A DNA stretch of 40,681 bases from Candidatus Nitrosopumilus sp. GTDB lineage: Archaea > Thermoproteota > Nitrososphaeria > Nitrososphaerales > Nitrosopumilaceae. The translations under genes were made by a program, and so were the position numbers. The stretch spans positions 1 through 40,681 of the forward strand of contig JAOTVS010000012.1 in the NCBI GenBank assembly GCA_029863275.1, given 5' to 3'. Below are positions 9,066 through 15,553 of this stretch, in pieces. Positions within the stretch are counted from its first letter, which is position 1; each line of letters begins with the position of its first letter. Below the pieces are notes generated by a model. It searched no databases. It had not been told where the DNA came from and worked only from the letters and a program-made list of their open reading frames with translations.

Positions 9066-9176
9066 TTAATCTAGTGGTTCTGGATGTCCTTTACCACGTA
9101 ATGCAAAGCATACAACTGCTAATGCAATTGCAACTCCTGCTGCTGCGCCAAATGCGGCCATACCTGCTTCTGCCAT
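9066..9176 (-). CDS. 36-residue single-helix membrane micro-protein
   Basis: The frame starts ATG at 9176 and encodes 36 residues: an acidic MAEAG start, an alanine-rich hydrophobic helix (about residues 6-26, AAFGAAAGVAIALAVVCFAL) and a short tail RGKGHPEPLD. The composition (regular Ala/Gly, one Cys, a clean positive-inside RGKG flank) looks selected rather than random, and the gene has its own AT-rich upstream region. It is too short for a two-helix c-ring subunit. A small subunit of a membrane complex is the likeliest kind of role. I do not recognise it. Confidence 0.6.
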   Translation of the reverse strand: MAEAGMAAFGAAAGVAIALAVVCFALRGKGHPEPLD

Positions 9177-9240
9177 TTGATAAAAAACATCTCTAGGGGC
9201 TTTTATAACTTTGTCAATATATTTATCCTAAAAACAAATT

Positions 9241-9264
9241 ATCATAATTTTCAAATTTTATGAT
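9241..9264. repeat. Inverted repeat in the promoter region of the 36-residue membrane peptide
   Basis: atcataa at 9241-9247 and ttatgat at 9258-9264 form a 7-bp inverted repeat (8 bp with the flanking t/a) around a 10-nt spacer. It lies 65 bp upstream of the micro-protein start and 21 bp downstream of the stop codon of the next minus-strand gene. It could be an operator or a transcript-end hairpin. Confidence 0.35.
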
Positions 9265-9284
9265 ACAATATTATAATGGTTGTC

Positions 9285-9830
9285 TTACAGCGTAGATTCA
9301 AAATGAACTTCGTTTTCTTGTCCACTAGTCATCGAACTGAGATTAAAAATAACGTCCCCTTCAGCTCTCCATATTTGATCATTGTTCTCAAGAATGAGCA
9401 TTAATTCTGGATCATTTCCTGGAAATTCGAGAGTTATTTTATCTTTCAATACAATGGAATTGTTGCTAAGTAACGTATAGTAATTAGATCCATCTACCAT
9501 ACCTTCTGGCCTACTTCCAATTTGACCCGAAGCAATTTTGAGTTCTTCGGATCCATTTACTGCGTATAATGAATATTGTAAAAGCTGAGCAATTACAGAT
9601 CGAGCGTTTGGATTATCGAGTTTGAATTGAATTTCAAGGACTGCTGCTCTATCTGTAACTTGCAGAATTGAAACTTCTTCTAAATTAATCGAAATTGGTT
9701 CTACTTGATTTGGCAGTTCTTGAGAAGAACCACCATCAAAAGTATCACTTGTAGAGGTCATCGTGAAAATAACTCCTAATATTCCTGCCAAAATGACAAT
9801 TGCGGCAACCACAAAAATTTTAGGGTTCAA
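9285..9830 (-). CDS. Membrane-anchored LEA14/WHy-like domain protein
   Basis: The 181-residue protein starts with a single hydrophobic helix (about 5-25, FVVAAIVILAGILGVIF) that acts as a signal anchor, followed by a Ser/Thr-rich linker and an extracellular domain. That domain contains the pattern of the LEA14/WHy (water stress) beta-sandwich: EVSILQVTDRAAVLEIQFKL, then DNPN at about 73-76, a Tyr-containing strand, and an IASGQIG turn. These domains are found in small stress-related and surface proteins; the molecular role is not defined. The gene stands alone between two oppositely oriented regions. The domain call is by pattern only. Confidence 0.6.
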   Translation of the reverse strand: MNPKIFVVAAIVILAGILGVIFTMTSTSDTFDGGSSQELPNQVEPISINLEEVSILQVTDRAAVLEIQFKLDNPNARSVIAQLLQYSLYAVNGSEELKIASGQIGSRPEGMVDGSNYYTLLSNNSIVLKDKITLEFPGNDPELMLILENNDQIWRAEGDVIFNLSSMTSGQENEVHFESTL

Positions 9831-9900
9831 TAAAATAACATAACTCCATGATATCTTAAATGTTGAGATAGTTATTATACCATTATAAAGAAAAATTATT

Positions 9901-10257
9901 GTGCAATATTTTCAGGCAGTACAACAAGGGAAAATTCGAGCTAGTAAATCTCAAATGAAATTATTTGAAGTGGCCGGATTTGGAATGCTTACACTTACAA
10001 CAAAAAAAATAGATGGGAAATTCTTTCCTGTTGGTGAAGAAGACTTTACAGCAGTGATACAATCCGAAAGCGGGTATGTTGCAGTAATTGTAGATAAAGA
10101 TGGTTTTACCAAAGCACAATCAAAAGCAGTTGAAAAAAAAGAAGCGCTGGGAATTTTTAAAAAATTAAGAGAATCAGGAATGCCTGAATATCCAAAACCT
10201 GGTATTAAAATTTGGACTGAAGACCGTCCTGCTATTCAAAATGAATCTGAAGAATAA
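9901..10257 (+). CDS. Protein of unknown function
   Basis: This is a 118-residue soluble protein with a GTG start at 9901. No in-frame ATG lies near the N-terminus and the preceding DNA is AT-rich, so GTG is the likely start. The sequence suggests a compact alpha/beta fold: an opening helix (FQAVQQGKIRASKSQMKLFE), beta strands around FGMLTLTTKKIDGKFFPV, a strand YVAVIVDKDGF and a helix with KAVEKKEALGIFKKLRESG. There is no signal peptide, cysteine or catalytic signature. The last genes are convergent: only 4 bp separate its stop from the UMP kinase stop. I do not recognise the family. Confidence 0.75.
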   Translation: MQYFQAVQQGKIRASKSQMKLFEVAGFGMLTLTTKKIDGKFFPVGEEDFTAVIQSESGYVAVIVDKDGFTKAQSKAVEKKEALGIFKKLRESGMPEYPKPGIKIWTEDRPAIQNESEE

Positions 10258-10261
10258 TTTT

Positions 10262-10939
10262 TTAAGGTAGAGTTATTTTTGTTCCTACGTCTGCACCTTT
10301 AATAGCTTTTTCGATAATTTTGATATCTGCCTTTAAAATTCGTGTATTTATTTTTGATCTTTCAATAATTTTTAACGCAACAATATCCATCAAATCATAT
10401 CCTCCAGCGATAGAATCTTCGTGAACTAACATATTTTTTAGATTTTTTAATTCAATTCTTTTGAATTTTTTTGCTTTTTTGTATTTATTGGGATCCATAT
10501 CATATACTCCATCTACGTCCGTTGCATTAAGGAATTGTTCAGCTTTAATCTTTTCGGCAATTAATGCAGCTGTTCCATTAGTACTTTGACCAGGATGCAG
10601 ACCCCCAGTTACAACAATCAAACCATCATCAACAGCATGTTTTACTTCCTGTAAGGTCGTAGGCGGATGTGAATATGCCTTGTTTTTTAGGGCATAAATC
10701 AAAAGTTTTGCATTTAGTCTAGAAATTTCTATTCCAAGTTCATCTAAGGTTGATTCATCAGCTCCTGAAGATCTTGCGTGAGAGATATAATGTCGGGCAA
10801 TGTTTCCTCCACCTGCAACTACAATTGGTTGGCAGATCTTACTTATTTTAACTAGAAATGTAGCATAATCTTTTAGGAGTTTAACATTATCCATACCAAA
10901 AATTCGTCCGGATAGTTTTATCACAATTCTTGTTTTCAT
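10262..10939 (-). CDS. pyrH: UMP kinase (archaeal type)
   Basis: The enzyme phosphorylates UMP to UDP with ATP in pyrimidine nucleotide synthesis, in the cytoplasm. The 225-residue length matches archaeal UMP kinases of the amino acid kinase family. Visible motifs are the N-terminal IKLSGRIF lysine loop, the [10 protein letters not shown] glycine loop (about 43-52), the [20 protein letters not shown] segment (about 111-130) and [16 protein letters not shown] (about 137-152), which binds the nucleotides. It is the last gene of a three-gene leftward cluster with an HD phosphohydrolase and thymidylate kinase; its start codon shares one base with the upstream stop (TAATG). Confidence 0.93.
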   Translation of the reverse strand: MKTRIVIKLSGRIFGMDNVKLLKDYATFLVKISKICQPIVVAGGGNIARHYISHARSSGADESTLDELGIEISRLNAKLLIYALKNKAYSHPPTTLQEVKHAVDDGLIVVTGGLHPGQSTNGTAALIAEKIKAEQFLNATDVDGVYDMDPNKYKKAKKFKRIELKNLKNMLVHEDSIAGGYDLMDIVALKIIERSKINTRILKADIKIIEKAIKGADVGTKITLP

Positions 10940-12174
10940 TATTTTAAGTCATTCAAGATTGATTTTGCGGCAATTTCAACTTTTTTTCTGCTTTTTTGAG
11001 GTGTGTATATTCTTAAAATATTCATAAATCCTGATATTGCAGAAACTACAGGAAGTTTTGAGATGGGCATTTCTTGAGCCTGTGCTTTTCCATTTTCATT
11101 TGTAGTTAGAATAATTTGCTTTGACTCTTTTTTAGAGGGTGCTAATGGAATTGAAGGAGTAACAGAACTATCAACAAAGATTTCATTTTCATCAACTTTG
11201 GATTTTTTGGAAAGAGATGAACGTAATTCGTTTGTTTTAGTCTTTTCTAATAATGTCTTGCTAGTTAAAATTCTCTCATAAACACATTTTAGTAATTTTC
11301 TATTTTGGTAGTCTTTGGCAAATTGTCTTGCTCTTTTTAGTTTTGGTGACAGTGAGGAAAGAATCATGGACAATACATATTCATCGGTGAGTTTGACAAA
11401 TTCGTCAATTTTAAAGGAAGTAAACCCAAACTCATCATCCGATAATCTTAATGCTTCTAATAGCATTACTTCTGCTGATCTTACAGTTTTATGAAAATAA
11501 ACTGCTTTGAACATTTGATATCTAGAATGCATCATGGATTCAAAAGAGTAAAGTGCAGATTTTTCTAAAGCTAGCTTTTTCTTGTGAACATCAAGTGATT
11601 GTGTAAGTCTTTTGTGGTCAATCTTTGCATGTTCTGCACCAGTAAAATAACCATCACGTAACAAATAATCCATCATGTCTGCACTTAGATATCCTGAGAC
11701 AATTTCATTTAGGTATTGATATTTTGAATCACCAAAAGCTATATCGGAAATTAATTTTTTGTCATAACCGTTCTTTGTTAATATGTCGCCAATCACCGAT
11801 TTAAGAATAAGGTTTTTACCAAAATCCTCATGAGAGATTTTTTTTTTCTGAATTATTTCCTCAAAAAGATGCGAAAACGGTCCATGACCTATATCATGTA
11901 AAAGTCCTGCAACTCTAAGAACTTCTATATCGTGAGATTTTAAAACCTCTTTTTCTTTTAATGCTTGTCCAGCTTGACTTGCAATATGCATTACACCAAG
12001 AGAATGCTCAAACCTAGTATGTTGAGCCGATGGATATGTAAGATGAGCTCCGGAAAGTTGCCTAATTCTTCTTAATCTTTGAAAAATTGGATTATCTATA
12101 ATTTCAAGTTCGTGATCGTAAACTCGAATAAAATCATGAATTGGATCGATAATATCAGAATAATTTTTTTTCAT
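10939..12174 (-). CDS. HD-domain phosphohydrolase, dNTPase/SAMHD1-like
   Basis: Proteins of this family hydrolyse dNTPs or related phosphate esters. Over 411 residues, the metal-binding HD set is complete: H57 in [12 protein letters not shown]93-D94 in [12 protein letters not shown], and a later aspartate in [16 protein letters not shown] (about 160-175). This Y-x-x-R-D-like segment is characteristic of SAMHD1-type dNTP hydrolases. Residues 310-375 are a Ser/Lys-rich linker that looks disordered, and the C-terminus may be a small extra domain. It lies between thymidylate kinase (4-bp ATGA overlap) and UMP kinase (1-base overlap), which supports a role in adjusting deoxynucleotide pools. The exact substrate is not readable from the sequence. 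Confidence 0.85.
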   Translation of the reverse strand: MKKNYSDIIDPIHDFIRVYDHELEIIDNPIFQRLRRIRQLSGAHLTYPSAQHTRFEHSLGVMHIASQAGQALKEKEVLKSHDIEVLRVAGLLHDIGHGPFSHLFEEIIQKKKISHEDFGKNLILKSVIGDILTKNGYDKKLISDIAFGDSKYQYLNEIVSGYLSADMMDYLLRDGYFTGAEHAKIDHKRLTQSLDVHKKKLALEKSALYSFESMMHSRYQMFKAVYFHKTVRSAEVMLLEALRLSDDEFGFTSFKIDEFVKLTDEYVLSMILSSLSPKLKRARQFAKDYQNRKLLKCVYERILTSKTLLEKTKTNELRSSLSKKSKVDENEIFVDSSVTPSIPLAPSKKESKQIILTTNENGKAQAQEMPISKLPVVSAISGFMNILRIYTPQKSRKKVEIAAKSILNDLK

Positions 12175-12752
12175 AATCCTATTTTTTTAGAGAAAGATTT
12201 CAAAATTTCTTCATGAACTACTTCTTTTGATTGAGATGCATCAATAATCTCCCACCGTTGTTTCTTTGCAGTATCTCGATAAATTTTTGATATTTTCATT
12301 AAAAATGCTTTATTTTTTTCAAACTTATCACGCTTTGTTTTCTTTCTATGAAATGATTCCTTTTGTGATACATCGAGTAAAATTACCATATTGGCCTTTG
12401 GGAGACCAGAATCTAAATTTTCTAACCATTTCTGTTTCAACCCATTTGCAAGTCCATAAACTAAATTAGACTGATAGTATCTGTTCATTATTACAACAGA
12501 ATTTTTTAATTGTGCTTGTAAAATTTGGTCTAGTTTTTCCCATCTATTTGCTGCTAAAAGACAATGAATTGTTTGGGGAGGAAATTTTCTCTTCCCGCTA
12601 AGATATTTCGCAATTTCTTTGCCTAGAGGAGTGGAATAATCAGGAAAGCTAAAGGTTGTAGTCTTTATTTTTCTTTTTTTCAAGGCTCTCAGTAATAGTC
12701 CAGTCTGGGTTTTTTTTCCCGCTTGATCACCACCTTCTATTACCACAATCAT
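12171..12752 (-). CDS. tmk: Thymidylate kinase
   Basis: The enzyme phosphorylates dTMP to dTDP. The 193-residue length fits. The P-loop is at residues 6-15, EGGDQAGKKT, against the usual E-G-x-D-G-x-G-K-S/T: the third glycine is alanine and the residue before the final Thr is Lys. The DR(Y/H) region is present as VVIMNRYYQSNLVYG (about residues 87-101), with N instead of D before R. The LID region is KKTKRDKFEKN (about 138-148), rich in basic residues. It is the first gene of the leftward nucleotide cluster and overlaps the HD phosphohydrolase by 4 bp. The altered P-loop and NRY motif deserve attention but are still compatible with function. Confidence 0.9.
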   Translation of the reverse strand: MIVVIEGGDQAGKKTQTGLLLRALKKRKIKTTTFSFPDYSTPLGKEIAKYLSGKRKFPPQTIHCLLAANRWEKLDQILQAQLKNSVVIMNRYYQSNLVYGLANGLKQKWLENLDSGLPKANMVILLDVSQKESFHRKKTKRDKFEKNKAFLMKISKIYRDTAKKQRWEIIDASQSKEVVHEEILKSFSKKIGL

Positions 12753-12827
12753 AACTTAACAATCCATTGAAATTAATTGATTAAAAATCTATCAAGATAC
12801 TGACAAGTCTGTTACAAACACCGAGGC

Positions 12828-12992
12828 ATGAATATCAAAAACATGTCAGTGATGGCCAAATCAAAAAAATCAGTAAATCTTACTGAAAATATTTACCAAC
12901 GTGAAAAATGGATTGTAAAATTAATACAAACTGCAAAAAAGGAACTATCAGCTGAAAATTACGCCCTTTTTAGACCCACCCCTCATGACTAG
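12828..12992 (+). CDS. Short ORF, possible 5' fragment of a tyrosine recombinase
   Basis: This 54-codon frame starts ATG at 12828 (or ATG at 12852). The central part, ENIYQREKWIVKLIQTAKKE followed by LSAENYALF, looks like the N-terminal SAM-like helices of archaeal tyrosine integrases. It stops at 12990 just where a linker should follow, and an overlapping frame reads MTRIGAKVSQFRLL from 12985, which could be the continuation after a frameshift. No catalytic domain follows. It may be a decayed integrase 5' end or an independent small protein. The match is from memory of family patterns and is weak. Confidence 0.35.
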   Translation: MNIKNMSVMAKSKKSVNLTENIYQREKWIVKLIQTAKKELSAENYALFRPTPHD

Positions 12993-13020
12993 GATAGGCG
13001 CAAAAGTGAGCCAGTTTAGA

Positions 13021-13221
13021 TTACTTTTTGGAAATTTTACCTCTCATCCAATTAGGGTCAGATCTTCTCCTTCGCCATCTTTCTTCAGGTAAAAAATCAA
13101 ACAGGATGTCTGATTTTATGGTTGCAAAGAAAAACCACTCGCTCTCACAATGTCTGCATGCTCTATCTTCTCTGCATTTTTTTGAGAGTCTCATTGCAAA
13201 ATAATATCGCCATTCCTTCAA
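13021..13221 (-). CDS. Small basic Cys-containing protein, uncertain
   Basis: A 66-codon frame on the minus strand starts with ATG at 13221. It contains CREDRACRHC (three cysteines within about residues 16-25), an aromatic stretch EWFFFATIKSDILFDFLPEERW, and a very basic tail WRRRRSDPNWMRGKISKK. The residue mix, with clustered Trp and Arg and CxxC-like spacing, is unlike a random shadow frame, and no gene occupies the opposite strand here. A small nucleic-acid-binding or zinc protein is possible. It could also be spurious. Confidence 0.4.
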   Translation of the reverse strand: MKEWRYYFAMRLSKKCREDRACRHCESEWFFFATIKSDILFDFLPEERWRRRRSDPNWMRGKISKK

Positions 13222-13263
13222 GGAAGTTATTTCCTAGAATAGGATTTAATGAAATGGTTATTT

Positions 13264-13421
13264 TGAAATTATTTTTTTGGAAAGGATGAAAATTAAATCA
13301 AATAAAGAGCACTTTTAAGATTTATTATTATCATAAATTCATAATTTTTAATGATATTCTATTTTTATGATCATATTTTATGAATACGCGGGTTCTTATA
13401 GCCAGCAACAAACAAAGATTA
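13264..13421 (+). repeat. Duplicated promoter and leader, copy 1
   Basis: This stretch is an imperfect copy of 14094-14249. The best-conserved core is 13368-13418 against 14195-14245: tgatcatattttatgaatac, a three-base difference, then ggttcttatag and, after a few differences, aacaaacaaaga. In this copy the ATG at 13380 opens a frame that runs into the secreted-protein gene. In the other copy the same ATG opens a nine-codon frame that stops. The alignment puts the real start of the downstream gene at 13422. Confidence 0.7.
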
Positions 13422-13793
13422 ATGAATAAATCATTAACAATCACTGCAATCACATTGATTGCAGTAGCTATGGGATTTAGCGCAATAGCTCCGGCAATTG
13501 CAGTCCCAGCAACAGTTCAAGGACTCAACAGTGGTGCACTGGATCACAACGGTGCTATTGTTCCAGTTGAATGCCATGAAGTTATTGCCAACAATGCAAA
13601 AGCAAAAGGCACACTAACTTGTACTGGAACAGCAACTGAACCTTTCCCTGATAAAGCAGTGAAGATGAATACTGATGACAATTCCTTGTTCCCAGGAGTA
13701 CTTTGTGGCACAACATCACAAGGCGCAACTGCTGACTGGCAAACTGTAATCACACCAAGTGGAAACTTGAAACTCGTATGTCACTTTCCATAA
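13422..13793 (+). CDS. Small secreted protein of unknown function
   Basis: From the ATG at 13422 the product has 123 residues. Residues 1-27 are a signal peptide (MNKSLTITAITLIAVAMGFS, then AIAPAIA as the cleavage region). The mature part of about 96 residues is hydrophilic with four cysteines (one each in VECHEV, LTCTGT, VLCGTT and LVCHFP), which could form two disulfides outside the cell. The frame is open from 13380, but comparison with the duplicated leader at 14195-14250, where the upstream ATG frame stops early, favours 13422 as the start. There is no C-terminal anchor. A T-rich tract after the stop looks like a terminator. Function unknown. Confidence 0.7.
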   Translation: MNKSLTITAITLIAVAMGFSAIAPAIAVPATVQGLNSGALDHNGAIVPVECHEVIANNAKAKGTLTCTGTATEPFPDKAVKMNTDDNSLFPGVLCGTTSQGATADWQTVITPSGNLKLVCHFP

Positions 13794-13796
13794 GTG

Positions 13797-13811
13797 ATTT
13801 TTTTCTTTTTC
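13797..13811 (+). terminator. T-rich transcription terminator candidate
   Basis: A run of T interrupted by C begins three bases after the stop codon of the secreted-protein gene. Archaeal termination uses such U-tracts, which aCPSF1 (encoded at 37731-39668) is known to act on in other archaea. Confidence 0.5.
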
Positions 13812-13870
13812 TAAATCCCCACGTCACATAATCTGAGTTATAATATGGATTAGTAGGACTTTTGACCCTG

Positions 13871-13920
13871 AAAAGTGGGGGTACTCTTTTTACTGAGAGT
13901 CGATAAACTCGTTAACACTT
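13871..13920 (+). repeat. Dispersed repeat, copy 1 (about 50 bp)
   Basis: This segment matches 34580-34629 on the same strand. From 13884 to 13920 the two copies differ at three of 37 positions (ctctttttactga, then agtcgataaact, gtta and cactt). Each copy lies about 80-150 bp downstream of a secreted-protein gene. Similarity is weaker but visible for about 45 bp upstream. It is either a small mobile or repetitive element, a conserved 3' RNA element, or a fragment of a once-shared gene. Confidence 0.65.
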
Positions 13921-14040
13921 CTATGAACCCCTCAAACCAATATGATCAAATCCAGAAAACCTCTACTGTTCTAAAAATTTGAAAAATAATTTTGGAGTCT
14001 TGACCAAAACACAAAGTCCCTTTGACGGCTTTGTAATCGC

Positions 14041-14082
14041 ATTGCTGGAGTAATCTTGGTAAGGTTTAGAGCAACAGAATAA
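14041..14082 (+). other. Orphan C-terminal membrane-anchor fragment
   Basis: This frame reads IAGVILVRFRATE and then stop, matching the anchor end ([12 protein letters not shown]) of the surface protein at 31918-32799. The upstream frame has no plausible start. It is not in frame with the secreted-protein gene at 13422. It is best read as the remnant of a lost surface-protein gene. Confidence 0.5.
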
Positions 14083-14093
14083 TTCTAGTGATC

Positions 14094-14249
14094 AAAATTA
14101 TTTTTTTGAAAGGAAAAAAAGTAAATCAAGTAAAGAACACTTTTAAAATTTAAAATCGTCATAAGTTAAAAAATCTAAATATATTATTTTATTGTGATCA
14201 TATTTTATGAATACATCGGTTCTTATAGGCAAGTAACAAACAAAGACTA
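14094..14249 (+). repeat. Duplicated promoter and leader, copy 2, with a nine-codon leader ORF
   Basis: Imperfect copy of 13264-13421. Within the conserved core, ATG at 14207 opens a nine-codon frame (MNTSVLIGK) ending with TAA at 14234-14236, whereas the first copy stays open. The core ends just before the TTG at 14250, which aligns with the ATG at 13422. Confidence 0.65.
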
Positions 14250-14396
14250 TTGAAAACTCAAACAAAACCTGCAAGTAGATGGAATATGATGGTGCATGCA
14301 CCATTTAAAAAAATTATCAAGTTTGATTTGATTTGTATGGGACTTGGTCTTGTAATGGGAATTGGTATTGGCGCCTTTTTGGTTTCAGGAATCTAA
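14250..14396 (+). CDS. Small membrane protein behind a duplicated leader
   Basis: The 48-residue frame starts with TTG at 14250, the position that aligns with the start of the 13422 gene in the duplicated leader; ATGs at 14283 and 14286 are alternatives. A polar N-terminus (KTQTKPASRWNMMVHAPFKK) is followed by one hydrophobic helix at about residues 25-47 (LICMGLGLVMGIGIGAFLVS). This is the pattern of a small inner-membrane subunit or regulator. The upstream region is a copy of that of the secreted-protein gene at 13422, so the two may be expressed together. No family recognised. Confidence 0.55.
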   Translation: MKTQTKPASRWNMMVHAPFKKIIKFDLICMGLGLVMGIGIGAFLVSGI

Positions 14397-14603
14397 ACAT
14401 ATCCTCAAAATGATCTGATCATTCAAAAATAGACTAGAAATGGTTTAACATAAATGGTTCAACTAATACACATGTCAAAATTTCCATATGCTTTCTGAGG
14501 AGATTTTGACCAAACTTACAACCATATGAAATAATATTTTAAAAAAAGATCTAAAGTAAACTTTTAAAATTATTTTTAGGATTAGGTGTTATCTAAAACC
14601 CAT
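14397..14603. other. Intergenic region with no recognisable feature
   Basis: AT-rich DNA between the small membrane protein and the convergent 59-residue ORF. I see no convincing frame, repeat or structured RNA here. Confidence 0.4.
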
Positions 14604-14783
14604 CTAAGCAAAATTTTTTCTTCCGATTTGTGATTTTTCTAGTCTCCACCATCCCACGTTTCTTTTCCTTGCAAAGTCTTCATCTTCAATATCTGGGTTA
14701 GTTACATTGCTTTCTAAATTCAGCTTGTCTTTATTCAATAAGTTTACTAACACACACAATTTTTCTTCAGAGACATTTACCAT
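14604..14783 (-). CDS. 59-residue acidic/basic small protein
   Basis: A minus-strand frame of 59 residues starts with ATG at 14783. It has an N-terminal amphipathic helix (SEEKLCVLVNLLNKDKLNLE), an acidic turn (DIEDEDFARKR) and a Trp-rich end NVGWWRLEKSQIGRKNFA. The arrangement looks like a small folded protein rather than noise, and no opposing gene overlaps it. One cysteine; no signal peptide. Unknown family. Confidence 0.5.
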   Translation of the reverse strand: MVNVSEEKLCVLVNLLNKDKLNLESNVTNPDIEDEDFARKRNVGWWRLEKSQIGRKNFA

Positions 14784-14863
14784 TACATGTAATTACTTCA
14801 TTATAATATTAAAGTCTTGAATGGTGCATAGTCTATTTGGGACATTCGCTTTTCTGGTGTGTT

Positions 14864-14929
14864 TATGGTCAAATTAGAGGAGTTGCAGGTACTGTAGCAT
14901 ATCTGGTAAAGTTTAGAGTTAGAACATAG
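14864..14929 (+). other. Orphan C-terminal membrane-anchor fragment
   Basis: The frame ends GVAGTVAYLVKFRVRT and then TAG, matching the hydrophobic helix plus K-F-R tail of the surface protein at 31918-32799. The segment tatctggtaaagtttagag is also nearly identical at DNA level to 32869-32887 and 33776-33794. No start codon or complete gene precedes it. Confidence 0.5.
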
Positions 14930-15057
14930 CTCTCCTATTATTTCCAAAACTAATATTATTGAAATAAAACACCAATTTCATTTTATTTGAGATGTTTTTG
15001 GAAAAGGTTTAGGCATTGTTCAGAAATACTTAATTCTTTACCCTCTTTATTGTTAAC

Positions 15058-15198
15058 ATGATTGATGTTAAAGAATTGAAAGTTTGTTCTGATTGTGGAA
15101 CCGTTTATCTTGGAAAATTTTCAAGGGGAGTTTGTCCTAATTGTCACACCAATAATTTTGAACAAATATCAGCTGATAGTGGCCTAGGAAATTTATAA
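15058..15198 (+). CDS. 46-residue zinc-ribbon micro-protein
   Basis: ATG at 15058 opens a 46-codon frame with two cysteine knuckles: C10-S-D-C13 (KVCSDCGTVY) and C26-P-N-C29 followed by H30 (GVCPNCHTNN). This C-x2-C-x12-C-x2-C spacing is that of a one-domain zinc ribbon. Small zinc ribbons of this kind bind nucleic acid or protein partners; the specific role is unknown. It lies in the gene-poor stretch beside a Cys-rich micro-protein gene. Confidence 0.65.
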   Translation: MIDVKELKVCSDCGTVYLGKFSRGVCPNCHTNNFEQISADSGLGNL

Positions 15199-15329
15199 AA
15201 ATAACCAATTTCTGTTGCAAAAAACATAGATGAAAAAATAAACACAAAAAATCAAACCGATTGCATTCGTTTATAGGCCAAGTCCGTTAATACATAACAG
15301 AATGATTTTTTGGAATTCAATTCAATTTA

Positions 15330-15360
15330 GAGCCATAGAGACTCAAGTCTATCTGGGCTC
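15330..15360 (+). ncRNA. Stem-loop in the leader of the Cys-rich micro-protein
   Basis: gagcc (15330-15334) pairs with ggctc (15356-15360), and inside it atag...act pairs with agtctat, giving about 11 bp with two small bulges around a tcaa loop. The stem ends 5 nt before the ATG at 15366. A TATA-like tttata at 15270-15275 would start a transcript near 15300, which places the hairpin in the 5' leader where it could affect ribosome access. Confidence 0.4.
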
Positions 15361-15365
15361 AATTA

Positions 15366-15482
15366 ATGAATGATTATACCTGTACTTGTGACTGTGGATG
15401 CAAAAATTTCACATGTGAATATTTCTGCTTGTTTTGTAGGAAAGACTTGTGTAAGACTTTAACTAAAACGGTGATTGCCTAA
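15366..15482 (+). CDS. 38-residue Cys-rich, probably metal-binding micro-protein
   Basis: The frame from ATG 15366 encodes 38 residues with eight cysteines: TCTCDCGC (C6, C8, C10, C12), then C17, C21, C24 and C29 in TCEYFCLFCRKDLCK. The C-x-C-x-C-x-C run followed by C-x2-C suggests a small metallothionein-like or double zinc-knuckle protein. A chance ORF would rarely hold eight cysteines in so short a span. A hairpin sits directly upstream of the start. No family recognised. Confidence 0.6.
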   Translation: MNDYTCTCDCGCKNFTCEYFCLFCRKDLCKTLTKTVIA

Positions 15483-15553
15483 TTGAAACCTGTACACAAG
15501 ATTAGAAACTATTCAGTTTATTATTCTGGTATAGGTGCCTTAGTTGCTCTCAC

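Noticed and set aside
9066-9176. 36-residue membrane peptide as ATP synthase c-ring subunit K
   Set aside because: A c subunit needs two helices and an acidic residue in the second; this peptide has one helix and none.
13871-13920. Hairpin terminator in the dispersed repeat
   Set aside because: The possible gagt/actc stem in the first copy is not preserved by compensating changes in the second copy, so the conservation is not explained by that structure.
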